Part shown: positions 1 through 8,665 of the stretch, in pieces
Position numbering within the stretch: the first letter of the stretch is position 1
Layout: each line of letters begins with the position of its first letter
From: Lichenihabitans psoromatis
Lineage (GTDB): Bacteria > Pseudomonadota > Alphaproteobacteria > Rhizobiales > Beijerinckiaceae
Assembly (NCBI RefSeq): GCF_004323635.1
Contig: NZ_CP036515.1
Span: forward strand, 1,661,501-1,725,500
DNA: 64,000 nucleotides
Direction of reading: 5' to 3'
Position numbers and translations under genes: made by a program
The notes under the pieces: generated by a model
The model's input: only the letters and a program-made list of their open reading frames with translations
Told to the model about the DNA's origin: nothing
The model's database searches: none

Positions 1-289
1 CAGTCCAGATTTGTCGGTTACTTGCCCGAACAGGAGTGGACTTCTGCTCGGATTGCAGCGGAACTGGTGGTGCCAAACCGCTGATCGAAGCGGCGGGTTC
101 CTGCCCCGCTGACCCTGGTTCGCGCGCTGCCGTCGCCGCGGAGATGTCAATTGCCAAGGAAGATCTCGACGCCTCTGAGTTGATAAACTCGGCGAAGAGA
201 TCGCCTCTGGGTGACTGAAGCCCTCGACTTGACTGCGGCTGTCCGGGTTTCTATTGCAGTGCAAACTTGGACTGGTCGGAGGAGACCCA
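1..289. other. Left edge, no confident gene
   Basis: A plus-strand frame is open from base 1 and stops at 82-84, so the window may begin inside the last 27 codons of a gene. I cannot assign a family from so few residues. From 85 to 277 I see no convincing coding sequence. Bases 278-284 form the ribosome binding site GGAGGAG of the next gene. Confidence 0.25.
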
Positions 290-1705
290 ATGCCGCGAAT
301 CCTTCCTGTCATCATGTGCGGCGGTTCAGGAACCCGGGTCTGGCCCGAGTCGCGCGAGACGATGCCGAAGCAGTTCATTCCGCTGGTCGGAAACCGATCG
401 ACCTTCCAGACGGCGCTCGACATGCTGCGTGACCGCTCCCTGTTCGAGCCTGCTATGGTCATCACGAATCTTGACTACCGGTTCTACGTCGCTGAACAGA
501 TTGCCGACAGCGGCGTCGACGCTGAGATCGTCTTGGAGCCGGTGGGACGCGACTCGGCGCCAGCAATCGCGATCGCTGCTGAAATCGCCGCAAATCGCGA
601 CCCCAGCACCATCCTGGCAATTTTTGCTGCCGACCACGTCATCGAGAACCGGACCGAATTCGTCAAGCTTTGCCGGGAGGCTGCCGAGGCTGCTGAAGCC
701 GGATGCATCGTCACCTTCGGCATCAAGCCGACACATCCAGCGACCGGCTTTGGCTACATACGGCCAGGCGCGCCTGTCGTTCTTGGCTCGCCTGTGCACC
801 ATGTCGACGCTTTCGTAGAGAAGCCTGATGCTTCGACAGCAATTGGCTATGTGTCGGAGGGCTATTTGTGGAATTCGGGGAATTTCGTGTTTCGAGCCGA
901 TGTGATGCTCGAGGAACTCTCACGCTTTGAAGCTGAACTGGCTGAGGCGGCTCGAATTGCCGTGCAGAGCGGTGTTCACGACCTCGGCATGTTCAAGCTG
1001 AATGAACCGGCCTTCTCGCGGGCCACTAAAATTTCTATCGACTATGCCATAATGGAGCGTACCACGCGTGGGGCCGTTATTGCGGCCGATATGGGTTGGT
1101 CTGATATCGGCAACTGGCATGCCGTCTGGGAGTTGTCAGACCGAGACCCCCTCGGCAATTCGGTACGTGGTTCTGGGGTCATTATGGATTCCAACAACGT
1201 TCATATCCGATCGGAAGACGTCTTGACTGCCGTGGTTGGTGTCGACGACGTCATCGTGGTGACGACGCACGACGCGGTGCTGGTGCTTAACAGCGCTCAT
1301 GCCGGACGCGTAAAAGATTTGGTCGAGCAGCTGAAAGTATTGAAGCGGCCGGAGGCGGCGGAGCATCGGCGTTCCTATCGACCCTGGGGCTATTATCAGA
1401 GCATCGACCGAGGGTTGCGCTATCAGGTCAAGCGCATCGTCGTGAAGCCCGGCGCTCGACTGTCCCTCCAGAAGCACCATCATCGGGCCGAGCATTGGGT
1501 TGTTGTAAAAGGGACTGCCGAGGTCACCCTGAATGAGGCGATCAAGCTCGTTCATGAAAATGAGTCGATTTATTTGCCGATCGGAAGCATCCATCGGCTT
1601 GCCAATCCTGGTAAGATCAACCTTGAGCTGATCGAGGTGCAAACCGGCAGCTACCTTGGCGAGGATGACATCATTCGCATCGAGGATGTCTACAATCGTG
1701 TTTAG
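290..1705 (+). CDS. manC: Mannose-1-phosphate guanylyltransferase / mannose-6-phosphate isomerase
   Basis: The bifunctional enzyme makes GDP-mannose from mannose-1-phosphate and GTP, and its C-terminal cupin half can isomerise fructose-6-phosphate to mannose-6-phosphate. The product feeds capsule or exopolysaccharide synthesis in the cytoplasm. The N-terminus carries the nucleotidyltransferase signature MCGGSGTRVWPESRE followed by PKQF, with FVEKP in the middle. The cupin end shows RPWGYY, a KPGARLSLQKHHHRAEHWVVV stretch and a late LIEVQTGSYLGEDDIIR motif. About 471 residues is the normal length. A longer frame opens at 254, but the ATG at 290 follows GGAGGAG by a good distance and matches the family N-terminus. 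It is followed at once by a ruined phosphomannomutase, the enzyme that would supply its substrate. Synonyms are xanB, cpsB and algA. Confidence 0.93.
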   Translation: MPRILPVIMCGGSGTRVWPESRETMPKQFIPLVGNRSTFQTALDMLRDRSLFEPAMVITNLDYRFYVAEQIADSGVDAEIVLEPVGRDSAPAIAIAAEIAANRDPSTILAIFAADHVIENRTEFVKLCREAAEAAEAGCIVTFGIKPTHPATGFGYIRPGAPVVLGSPVHHVDAFVEKPDASTAIGYVSEGYLWNSGNFVFRADVMLEELSRFEAELAEAARIAVQSGVHDLGMFKLNEPAFSRATKISIDYAIMERTTRGAVIAADMGWSDIGNWHAVWELSDRDPLGNSVRGSGVIMDSNNVHIRSEDVLTAVVGVDDVIVVTTHDAVLVLNSAHAGRVKDLVEQLKVLKRPEAAEHRRSYRPWGYYQSIDRGLRYQVKRIVVKPGARLSLQKHHHRAEHWVVVKGTAEVTLNEAIKLVHENESIYLPIGSIHRLANPGKINLELIEVQTGSYLGEDDIIRIEDVYNRV

Positions 1706-1892
1706 CGTGATCTCAAACGTGAAGATCGGGACTTCAACTGTTCCTCGGACCAGCGTAGCGCACCACCGTTTCTAGTCATTCATTTTCGGGGCGACGTTTG
1801 CATTACCTAAGCAAACTGTCGGTCGTAGTGGCCTATTATCGTTATAACGCACCTGCAACCTGTTACGTCGAGGGTCTAATTCGCAGGTCCAG

Positions 1893-2470
1893 TTGAAGTT
1901 TGGAACAAGCGGGCTGCGGGGCTTGGTCACCGATCTTGTGGGATGGCCAAGCTATACACATTCGCTCGACGGGCGCCCAAGCCTTATCCGCCCCCATTCT
2001 CATCGGACGGGATCTGCGCGCGAGCAGTCCAGAAATCGCTGCAGCCGTCGCCTCTGCCGCTCATGCGCTTGGCATCCGTGCACTCGATTGCGGTGCACCC
2101 CCGACGCCTGCCTTGCCCCTTGCGGCGAAGCAACGGTAAGCGTCAGCCATCATGGTGCCGGGAGACGTATCTCCGAGGATCGTACGGTCTGAAATTCTAC
2201 ACGCGATACGGCGAAAAATTACGAAGCCGACAAGGCTTCGATCCTTGCAGCGCTTCCGGCAGCGAAAACGCATTCTTGGAGCCTATCGGGCGAGAGGTCC
2301 CGGTCGACATGTTGGACGGCGTGCGAAGACAGCTGAACAGTGGTTCAACGTTGCACTTTCCCGTTTCGCGCAACGCCCCGGAACTTCGTTGTTATGCTGG
2401 AGCCAAAAGCACAGCAGAGGCAGACAAACTGGTTGCTTGGGGGCTTGACGCAGTCGAACAGCGTGTATGA
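1893..2470 (+). pseudogene. Phosphomannomutase, internally deleted and frameshifted
   Basis: From a TTG at 1893 the reading LKFGTSGLRGLVTDLVG is the classic phosphomannomutase N-terminus. The match then jumps frame, continuing as ILIGRDLRASSPEIAAA and DCGAPPTPALPLA. Pieces resembling the active-site loop and the substrate loop (LKFYTRYGE) appear in further frames near 2150-2215. The last part, SRNAPELRCYAGA followed by LVAWGLDAVEQR and a stop at 2468-2470, corresponds to the phosphate-binding C-terminus. The whole is about 190 codons against roughly 460 in intact enzymes, so the middle is deleted and several frameshifts are present. It cannot make a working enzyme. It lies directly downstream of manC, the usual pairing for GDP-mannose synthesis. 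Confidence 0.8.
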
Positions 2471-2581
2471 CGATCAAGTTGTCAGTTTTAAACAAAAGCT
2501 TGGCTCTCAACTACCGTCGCTGACCTGCTCCTTAGAAACCACGCTATTTGTAAGTTGGCTCGTCGATGGAGACGAGTGATG

Positions 2582-2780
2582 CGGCGAGGCCGACTCGCCG
2601 AAGATCAGGTCATAGGCGTTCTGTGCGAGCACGAGGCTGACTGATCATAGAAGCATGGCGCGGAGCGGCCGCAACACTGTGCGTCCACACAGCAGCCTTG
2701 GCGGGCTGGCGCCCGTCGACTTTACAAACCGCCCGGGCCAAGGGCTTATGGAGACCGAAGCTGAGTTATCGGCGGTCTGA
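2582..2780 (+). mobile_element. IS3-family remnant, orfA start joined to orfB end
   Basis: Bases 2582-2644 encode RRGRLAEDQVIGVLCEHEAD and a stop, which resembles the start of an IS3 orfA protein (RFTEEQIIGVLREHEAG). About 30 bases later, 2673-2780 encode NTVRPHSSLGGLAPVDFTNR to a stop, the usual C-terminus of the IS3 orfB integrase. Nearly the whole element between them is missing. The rest of the 2471-2932 gap contains nothing I recognise. Confidence 0.65.
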
Positions 2781-2932
2781 AAGCGGGGAGAAGGTCACAT
2801 CCGCATCTTCGGTAGATCACCGCTCGCTCCGTTCCGCTTTAATTCTACGGCGAGTCGATGCTGAGGCGAGTTTCTGGACCGGTAGCGGCATATTTGATAG
2901 CGCCACGACGTGTGAAGCTTCGGCTGTCGAAT

Positions 2933-3751
2933 TCAGCCGAAGTGGATCTTGTCGCGTGCCTTGTCGACCATCGGAAGAGCCCAGGCGAGCATCGCGATCG
3001 ACCAAAGGACGGGATACCAAGGGGTATAATGTGTCTCCACGATCGGCCCGAAGAGGCCGCCCCGGACCATCTCATAACAATGTACAGTAGGGACGTACCA
3101 TGACAGTTCCTGTGCATAATCCGGCAGCCAATTGACCATGTAGAAGAAGCCGCAGATCGGCAGGAAAAGATATTGGAACGGCTGGATAAAGCGTTCCGCC
3201 GCCTCATAGAACTCGGTCAGCACGCCGAACACCATCATCAGGCTGAACGCCAGCAGTGCCATCAAAAGCCAGCCGGATGCCATCAATCCGAGGTCATAGA
3301 TTGGCCCTACAAGACCCAATGTGTAAAGTGACCAATAGACTACCGTGAACGCAATGGTACAGCCACCGAGCTCAAGCATGAAAAGCGCAAAAGCGCAATC
3401 AAGCAGCGTGATGTCCCGGTGGTAAAGCATCGGGCCGTTGCGTCGCAGGAGGAACGTTCCAGCTGACGAGAGATGCCGCCAAAGCGTCAGAGGAAGGTAG
3501 CCGGTTATAAGCAGCGAGATCAGCGGAACGCCGTTCTCTTCGCTATCGGAGATCAAAGAGCGAACGACGAGCACGCCACAGCATAGAATCATGGGCTCAA
3601 GCACGAGCCAGAGGAAGCCGATGTTGCTCCGTCCGTATTTGGTCATGAGCTGGCGGATCATCAGCGCCACCAGTACGCGTCGCTGAACAGCTACACCGCG
3701 CTTGAAGTTAGCCCACGTATGAGCCGGCTCGGTGATGTCTTGCGTGGACAT
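2933..3751 (-). CDS. ABC-2 type polysaccharide export permease (KpsM/Wzm-like)
   Basis: This is an inner-membrane subunit of a polysaccharide ABC exporter that would move lipid-linked capsule or O-antigen chains to the periplasm. The 272-residue length and about six hydrophobic segments fit the family. Recognisable features are the pre-membrane stretch LMIRQLMTKYGRSNIGFLW, the ILCCGVLVV segment and the C-terminal YMVNWLPDYAQELSWYVPT followed by a Y-E-hydrophobic-R-G-G-L-F-G block, typical of KpsM-type permeases. The matching ATPase (KpsT) is not in the window and no gene lies next to it on its strand, so the exporter is incomplete here. It stands alone between IS debris and a broken GGDEF gene. 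The start at 3751 is the first ATG and gives a normal cytoplasmic N-terminus. Confidence 0.85.
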   Translation of the reverse strand: MSTQDITEPAHTWANFKRGVAVQRRVLVALMIRQLMTKYGRSNIGFLWLVLEPMILCCGVLVVRSLISDSEENGVPLISLLITGYLPLTLWRHLSSAGTFLLRRNGPMLYHRDITLLDCAFALFMLELGGCTIAFTVVYWSLYTLGLVGPIYDLGLMASGWLLMALLAFSLMMVFGVLTEFYEAAERFIQPFQYLFLPICGFFYMVNWLPDYAQELSWYVPTVHCYEMVRGGLFGPIVETHYTPWYPVLWSIAMLAWALPMVDKARDKIHFG

Positions 3752-4033
3752 TGTATGAATCCCTTGGCCGCACTGCAGGCCAATGACCCGCCCAAGATAC
3801 TTTCATCGCGCAGATTGGCATTAATGGCCATAGGGAACGAACGTGGGCTGCCCATAACCGAAGCTTCGACGACTGACGAGGTGGATCAATGGATGACCAA
3901 GCCGACGCCGGGCGCTTTGAAACTGCAGCGCCTCTGACATAACGGCTCGCTTTGGGTCGTGGCACGCGGCGCGAAGCAGGACTAAATGTTATCTTTTTAT
4001 CGTCTGTCGGGTTGATCGATCTGGTATTCGACG
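3752..4033. other. Intergenic stretch, no gene recognised
   Basis: Short frames exist on both strands, but none resembles a known family or has a convincing ribosome binding site. The stretch presumably holds the promoter of the minus-strand export permease and possibly that of the broken GGDEF gene. Confidence 0.3.
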
Positions 4034-4743
4034 ATGTTGAAGAAGCTTGCTTTGTCCCGTCCCGTCATCAGGCTGACAAATGAGCTTGAGCGTTTCGCCT
4101 ATGTGATGCGCACTACCGTGCTTTGTGTGATTGCAGCCCTTGCGTTAGACGTTTTGAACCAGCTTGTTTTCCGATCGTGAATCGTCACAATTATCTTCGT
4201 GTCTTCATCGCTCTTCTGGTTTCGCGTACAAACGATAAGGCACAGCTTGCCCCGTATCGCGCCAGCACGATTGATCCACTAACGGGCCTGCTAAACCGAG
4301 GAACACTGCTGAACCACCTTGATTATAGCTTCACGACGATGGCCTTTATCATCGTCGATGTCAATCGCTTCAAGCACGTCAACGATACTTACGGCAATTG
4401 GGTTGGAGATCAGGTTCTCCGTGCGACCGCGAGCGTGATGGCACAATGCCTTGGTAGTTTTGGGCGCGTCGGGCGGCTGGGTGGGGAAGAGTTTGCTCTG
4501 CTCGCGTCCAACGAGCATCGAACGACGCTCGTCCGAGAACTTGACTCTTTCCGACAGAGAGTGGCCGGGACGCCAATCCTGACAAACGCAGGTCAAGTGT
4601 CGATCACGATATCGGCCGGCCTCGCAAAACAGCACGGCGATCAGACATTTGAGCAGCTCTTTTCCCGTGCCGACCGTGCCCTTCACACGGCGAAGAAGTC
4701 GGGCCGGGATAGGATCGTTGTGGCGGAGGGTCTCGACATCTAG
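4034..4743 (+). pseudogene. GGDEF-domain (diguanylate cyclase-like) protein, frameshifted
   Basis: The gene apparently began at the ATG at 4034 (MLKKLALSRPVIRLTNELER), runs through a membrane segment (TTVLCVIAALALDVLNQLVF) and hits TGA at 4178-4180. A second frame then continues as LVSRTNDKAQL, STIDPLTGLLNRGTLL, FIIVDVNRFKHVNDTYG, RLGGEEFALL and ISAGLAKQHGDQT up to 4743. That is a full GGDEF domain with an intact GGEEF active-site motif, so the catalytic half was once a c-di-GMP synthase. The N-terminal membrane half and the catalytic half are now in different frames, with a small deletion or shift around 4175-4230. The second frame could start on its own at 4123, but that would give an odd N-terminus. 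Such enzymes often control exopolysaccharide output, which fits the surroundings. Confidence 0.75.
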
Positions 4744-4941
4744 CTGGAAGATGAACAAGCCATCGGCGACGACAAATCAGCTGTGAGACAGTACCCCGCT
4801 TAATCTGGCAGACCTGCCTGTGGCTCACCCTTATTACGTGCATGACGCTGATTAATAAAGCGCCACCCGAACCTCGGGTTCAAAGCCTAAGCGCAAGCTC
4901 GATCCAGCGGCAGCTTAAGCGTGTGTTATAAGCGAGCCGCT

Positions 4942-5111
4942 GTGGTGGTTTCGCAGAGCAAGTGCTTCGCGGAAGCGGTCGCTCGATCGCGGGCACCGAG
5001 TTTACCTTGATATCGCTCGCGGCAGGAATACGGCGGTATGAAGGGCAAACAGATGAAGCTCCTGAAAGAGCTCGAGGCCGAGAACGGCCGATTGCGCCGA
5101 GCTGTGTCGGC
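4942..5111 (+). mobile_element. IS3-family orfA remnant
   Basis: The plus strand reads VVVSQSKCFAEAVARSRAP, a stop, then YRSRQEYGGMKGKQMKLLKE and LEAENGRLRRAVS. This follows the helix-turn-helix and leucine-zipper part of IS3 orfA proteins. It resembles the intact copy in this window (VSQGKTVADSVRSIGVTEVT and RLKELETENMRLRKAI at 10745-11020), but it is diverged, interrupted and without an orfB. It is directly abutted by an IS5-type relic. The stretch 4744-4941 before it shows no gene. Confidence 0.6.
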
Positions 5112-5112
5112 C

Positions 5113-5632
5113 CGTCCACAACGGTCTGCGACCACTTCAGGCGCGGCGACCCGATCGACGGCGGTCGACTCCGCATATGTCAAGGTCCAGCGCTCTGCGT
5201 TCGGGGAAAGGGGGGCGAAGGCGCAGCCATCGGGCCCTCGCGCGGCGGCCAGACGACGAAAGTCCATGCCCCCACCAATGTCGTCGGGCGCCCCTTCAAG
5301 CTGATGCTGACACCGGGCAATGTGTCGGACGTGACCATCGCCCCGAACTCCTCGCCGGCGTGCAAGAAGCCCGCTACGTCCTCGCCGACAAGGGCTATGA
5401 CGCCGATGCGTCGGACCTTGCGTCGGGCGGGAGCCGTCTTGGTGATCCCGGGCTGTGTCACTCGCAAGAAGAAGATCTCGCTCGATAAAAGCGCTACCAA
5501 GACCGGCATCGGATCGAGAACGCCTCCTGCCGGCTCAAAGACTTCCGGCGCATCGCCACCCGTTACGACACGCTCGCAGCCAACTCTATGTCCGCTGTCG
5601 CCCTTGCGGCCACACGGGCTTTCTCTGATCGA
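5113..5632 (+). pseudogene. IS5-family transposase, degenerate
   Basis: Pieces of one transposase occur in three frames: STAVDSAYVKVQRSAFG near 5155, then IGPSRGGQTTKVHAPTNVVG and LMLTPGNVSDVTIAP near 5230-5340. They continue as YVLADKGYDADASDLASGG near 5380 and ENASCRLKDFRRIATRYDTL then SAVALAATRAF near 5515-5632. These follow, in order, the catalytic core and C-terminus of IS5-type DDE transposases (VDSSYVK, SRGGQTTKIH, ADKGYDA, CRLKDFRRIATRYD). The N-terminal third is missing and several frameshifts are present, so it is inactive. Confidence 0.75.
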
Positions 5633-5842
5633 ATCTCGATCCTGAGGGGCATCGCTGATGCTCACCGCAGCGCGCTCCTGACGGAGCGGAGACATCCGGA
5701 AATCCGCAGCAAAATCAGTCATATTTACGATCAATATAACGTTGTTTGGCAACATCTGAATGCGTTCGCGTTTGCAAAGACGCTTGGCGCCGTGGTACTG
5801 ACCGAACGTATCAATCGGGAAACAATTCGGCATGCAGCATGA
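5633..5842 (+). pseudogene. Possible 3' remnant of an unidentified gene
   Basis: The frame left open by the IS5 relic continues to a stop at 5840-5842. Its last 50 codons (SKISHIYDQYNVVWQHLNAF and AKTLGAVVLTERINRETIRH) look like ordinary protein, not IS sequence. The stop overlaps the start of the next glycosyltransferase by 11 bases, a spacing typical of genes in one operon. I read this as the tail of a polysaccharide-locus gene whose front was lost to the IS5 insertion. I do not recognise the family. Confidence 0.35.
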
Positions 5843-6821
5843 TAATGCAATCGGCCTGTCAAGCCTCGACGTAAGTGGGTATGACCAGCTTAATGACGGT
5901 CTAGCAAAAACTGTTTTTGTTATCCCGTCGGTCAACGGAGCGCGCCTACTTGAAAGAATGTTGCCGACCCTAAAGATACCGTCGCATATCATCTACGTCC
6001 TCGATCAGGGGAGTGATGACGCGACAGAGGCGGTATGTAATAAGTACGACGTAAATCTTGTTCAGTTGTCAAGTCGCAGGACATATACGGAGTGTTGTAA
6101 TATAGCGCTCGATATTGCGATAAAGCAAGATGCTGAATATTTTTTCGTATCAAATAACGATATTACGTTCATAACCGACGTTGCTCGAGAGTTACTGTTC
6201 GAAATATCGCTAGATCCAGCGCTTGGTATTTTATCATGCTCTCAAATAATAACTGATGAGCAGAGGAGTAATCCAATCTTAAGCAGCCGCGTTTTTTGGA
6301 ACTTGGAAAAGGTCGGATTTGATCATCAGACGAGTATTCTAGAGAGCGATTACTATAGGCTCGAATCGGATTTTTGTGAGCTAACGTTTGCCGTCATGCG
6401 GACCTCCGCAGTTTCGAAAGTTGGCGGATTTGACGACAAGTTCGGTTTTTACCACGAGGACGCAGATCTTGGCTTCAGATTGCGTGAAGCCGGCTATACG
6501 ACCGCCTATCTCCCGCAGTCTCAAATAGAACATTTTGCCGGCTCTACATTCAGGCAAGGTCTGGATCAAGCCAGGCTGAAATATATCGCTAATAGCAAGC
6601 GCGTGTTTGAACAAAAACATCTCGGAGCTGGCATCAACTATCCAGAGCTACATTCCGACATCCCCTCTTCTTGGACGATTATAAATAAGAACCTGTTCGG
6701 CAGTTTGCGGTCATTAGGCCTAATAGATCAGAGCCGCCCTGCATTGACGTTTTCGCACCCAGGGGAACGCCCATTCGAATATTTGTATTCGGTCTGGGAG
6801 ACAAGTATTCTTCCAAAGTAA
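5832..6821 (+). CDS. Family 2 glycosyltransferase (N-terminal part of a GT2-GT4 protein)
   Basis: This is a cytoplasmic inverting glycosyltransferase expected to transfer a sugar from a nucleotide-sugar donor to a growing surface polysaccharide. The N-terminal Rossmann strand (TVFVIPSVNGARLLERMLPT), the metal-binding-type FFVSNNDITF and the acceptor-side GGFDDKFGFYHEDADLGFRL are typical of GT2 enzymes. The frame stops with TAA at 6819-6821, but the same frame continues without shift into the GT4 sequence that follows. The junction reads YSVWETSILPK, stop, WLDYKDSYKSVFLPSKWN. That looks like a continuous protein in which one codon has become a stop. Base composition is clearly AT-richer than the rest of the window, which suggests transfer. 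The residual GT2 domain could still work alone. Confidence 0.8.
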   Translation: MQHDNAIGLSSLDVSGYDQLNDGLAKTVFVIPSVNGARLLERMLPTLKIPSHIIYVLDQGSDDATEAVCNKYDVNLVQLSSRRTYTECCNIALDIAIKQDAEYFFVSNNDITFITDVARELLFEISLDPALGILSCSQIITDEQRSNPILSSRVFWNLEKVGFDHQTSILESDYYRLESDFCELTFAVMRTSAVSKVGGFDDKFGFYHEDADLGFRLREAGYTTAYLPQSQIEHFAGSTFRQGLDQARLKYIANSKRVFEQKHLGAGINYPELHSDIPSSWTIINKNLFGSLRSLGLIDQSRPALTFSHPGERPFEYLYSVWETSILPK

Positions 6822-6902
6822 TGGCTTGATTATAAAGATAGTTACAAAAGCGTCTTCTTACCCTCGAAGTGGAATCTTGAAGCCTTTCAAAGGTCTGGTT
6901 TT

Positions 6903-8204
6903 GTGGACTGCCACTATGTTCCATTAGGGGTAGAGACAGACATCTTTCACCCGTGGGGCGAAAGCAACGAGAGGTCGCAAGAGCCCACATTCTTGTGGTT
7001 CTCGCGCAATCAGCATCGAAAGGGCTACGATGTTCTTAGGAGCGTCTGGAGTAAGTTCAGACTTAAGATGCCCAAGGCAAAGCTGATTGTAATGGGTCAT
7101 GGCATACTTACGAACTCCGATATACCTACGGCGAAGATGCGTAGATGGCGCGAGTATCTCATCTACGAGGATGTTAGTTTGGGCGTGACGTTTAAAGAAA
7201 TTATTGTCCCGCTATCTGACAGGGATGTAGCAAAAATTTATAGAAGTGTAGATTGTGTTCTTGTTACCTCAAGAAGCGAGGGCTTTGGTTTCAATGTCGT
7301 AGAAGCTATGGCTTGTGGCGTGATGGTTGTCTTCCCAGAATACGGCGGCACCGGAGACATGGTATTTCCAGGCGCGCTCACATATGGCGGTGCCGAGGTT
7401 AAAGCTGATTATTCGGACAAAGGTTTTTATGACGTCGGCAACTGGTGGGAGCCCAATGAGAATGAGATCTTGACGGCGATGCACAAGGTGCTGACTCTGA
7501 CGGCTGTCGAAAGACGTGAATTGCTGAGAAAGCAGCTCAATTTGGTTAGGACGTCGTTTAGTTGGCGGAATACCGGCTTTTCTGTTCGTAAGGCGCTCCT
7601 AACTCACCAAACTAAACGGTCGAAGGATTACTTCGCAGGAAGTGACGTTCTAGAAAATATAAATGCGGAGTGGCTTGTCGGCACAATGGAGTCTGGATCT
7701 AGCCAGCTTCTACCTTTGTCGACAGTCATTTCGTCTGGAGTAGAGAGACTATTTGCAGATTTCGATAGAGCTACCTACGAGGAGTTTAATGACGATATCA
7801 AGGGGAAAGGTGTTGATCCGCTATGGCATTTTATAATGTACGGATGGAGTGAAAACCGTTTCATCGCTCAGGGTGTTTTGGTCAGGGATTATCTGTCTAA
7901 CAACAATGGCGCTCAGTCCCTGATTATACATTACCATCAGATTGGTATGACGTTTGCCAGCAGCGATCTAAATAGAAGCATGCTAGAATGGACCGGAGGT
8001 ATTTTCAAGAAGTCCGTTACCGAAAACCGTGTATCTGATAGGATGCTTCTCACAGGCCTTTACAAGATGGTGTTGCGTCGTGACCCAGACGCTCAAGGAT
8101 TGCAGGAACATCTTGCTGCGCTATTTGACAAGCGGGTTTCGAGGGCTGAGATGGTTGACAACTTTCTGAATTCTGAAGAGTCGCATAAGGTAAATCGGAT
8201 CTAA
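6903..8204 (+). CDS. Family 4 glycosyltransferase with C-terminal DUF4214-like domain (second part of a GT2-GT4 protein)
   Basis: This frame is the in-phase continuation of the GT2 gene after its TAA. The homologous sequence really begins at 6822 (WLDYKDSYKSVFLPSKWN), so the GTG at 6903 is only the first available start. The GT4 domain shows YVPLGVETDIFHPWG, then FLWFSRNQHRKGYDVL, and the donor-binding SRSEGFGFNVVEAMACGVMV with the E-x7-E pattern. Behind it lie a capsule-glycosyltransferase-type spacer (EEFNDDIKGKGVDPLWHFIM) and a final segment (LYKMVLRRDPDAQGLQEHLA) resembling DUF4214. Without readthrough, the N-terminal acceptor domain of the GT4 is missing. An inverted repeat at 8240-8269 could end the transcript. 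The gene is AT-rich like its partner. Confidence 0.75.
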   Translation: MDCHYVPLGVETDIFHPWGESNERSQEPTFLWFSRNQHRKGYDVLRSVWSKFRLKMPKAKLIVMGHGILTNSDIPTAKMRRWREYLIYEDVSLGVTFKEIIVPLSDRDVAKIYRSVDCVLVTSRSEGFGFNVVEAMACGVMVVFPEYGGTGDMVFPGALTYGGAEVKADYSDKGFYDVGNWWEPNENEILTAMHKVLTLTAVERRELLRKQLNLVRTSFSWRNTGFSVRKALLTHQTKRSKDYFAGSDVLENINAEWLVGTMESGSSQLLPLSTVISSGVERLFADFDRATYEEFNDDIKGKGVDPLWHFIMYGWSENRFIAQGVLVRDYLSNNNGAQSLIIHYHQIGMTFASSDLNRSMLEWTGGIFKKSVTENRVSDRMLLTGLYKMVLRRDPDAQGLQEHLAALFDKRVSRAEMVDNFLNSEESHKVNRI

Positions 8205-8239
8205 TCGCGATAGTGTCGTGTAGTTTGTCTTAAGGTTCC

Positions 8240-8269
8240 GGGCAGCGTATACCCCAATCCACGCTGCCC
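8240..8269 (+). terminator. Inverted repeat after the GT2-GT4 gene
   Basis: The arms GGGCAGCGT (8240-8248) and ACGCTGCCC (8261-8269) pair perfectly over nine bases with a 12-base loop. A short T-run (GGTTTTG) follows only 10 bases later, so it could be a rho-independent terminator of moderate strength. Confidence 0.5.
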
Positions 8270-8536
8270 CTCGAGGCGGTTTTGACATTAGCTTCATCGA
8301 TGAGAAATCGAACCGTTTCGTCTAGACATAGAAATTTGCGTTTGTTGAAATGCTGCGTGAATACCTGCAATATTGAGCATAGTGATTAAACATAATATCG
8401 AATATAGTTATTAAATATAATCAAAAAATACTGAGATTGTCTCCGGGGTGATGTGGCGGCATCTTCTGGCCGATAGCTTGGTCCGCGGTCGAGCAATCCT
8501 TCTCTAATCTGAAGCGCTGCCCCTGAGGGTGGCATT

Positions 8537-8641
8537 ATGATCCCTGACCTCTGGAATGCTATCTCGCAGTTCAAACCCTGCGAGTGCGCCAACTCCTTCG
8601 AAGGCGCTGGTACCGGCCGATTCAAGGCGAGACATCGCTGA
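8537..8641 (+). mobile_element. Possible IS630-family transposase C-terminal remnant
   Basis: The frame encodes IPDLWNAISQFKPCECANSF and EGAGTGRF, which resembles the last residues of IS630-type transposases (PDECANYF...AGY). It is only about 34 codons long and has no partner sequence. The remainder of 8270-8665, including an AT-rich patch at 8375-8435, shows no gene. Confidence 0.35.
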
Positions 8642-8665
8642 ATGAACCGGGCAGGCACCATTCGG

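Noticed and set aside
3708..3965. 85-residue minus-strand frame upstream of the export permease
   Set aside because: No resemblance to a KpsT ATPase or other export component; short, with no ribosome binding site.
5180..5992. 270-residue minus-strand frame over the IS5 relic
   Set aside because: The plus-strand IS5 homology is convincing, and the minus-strand translation has no recognisable family.
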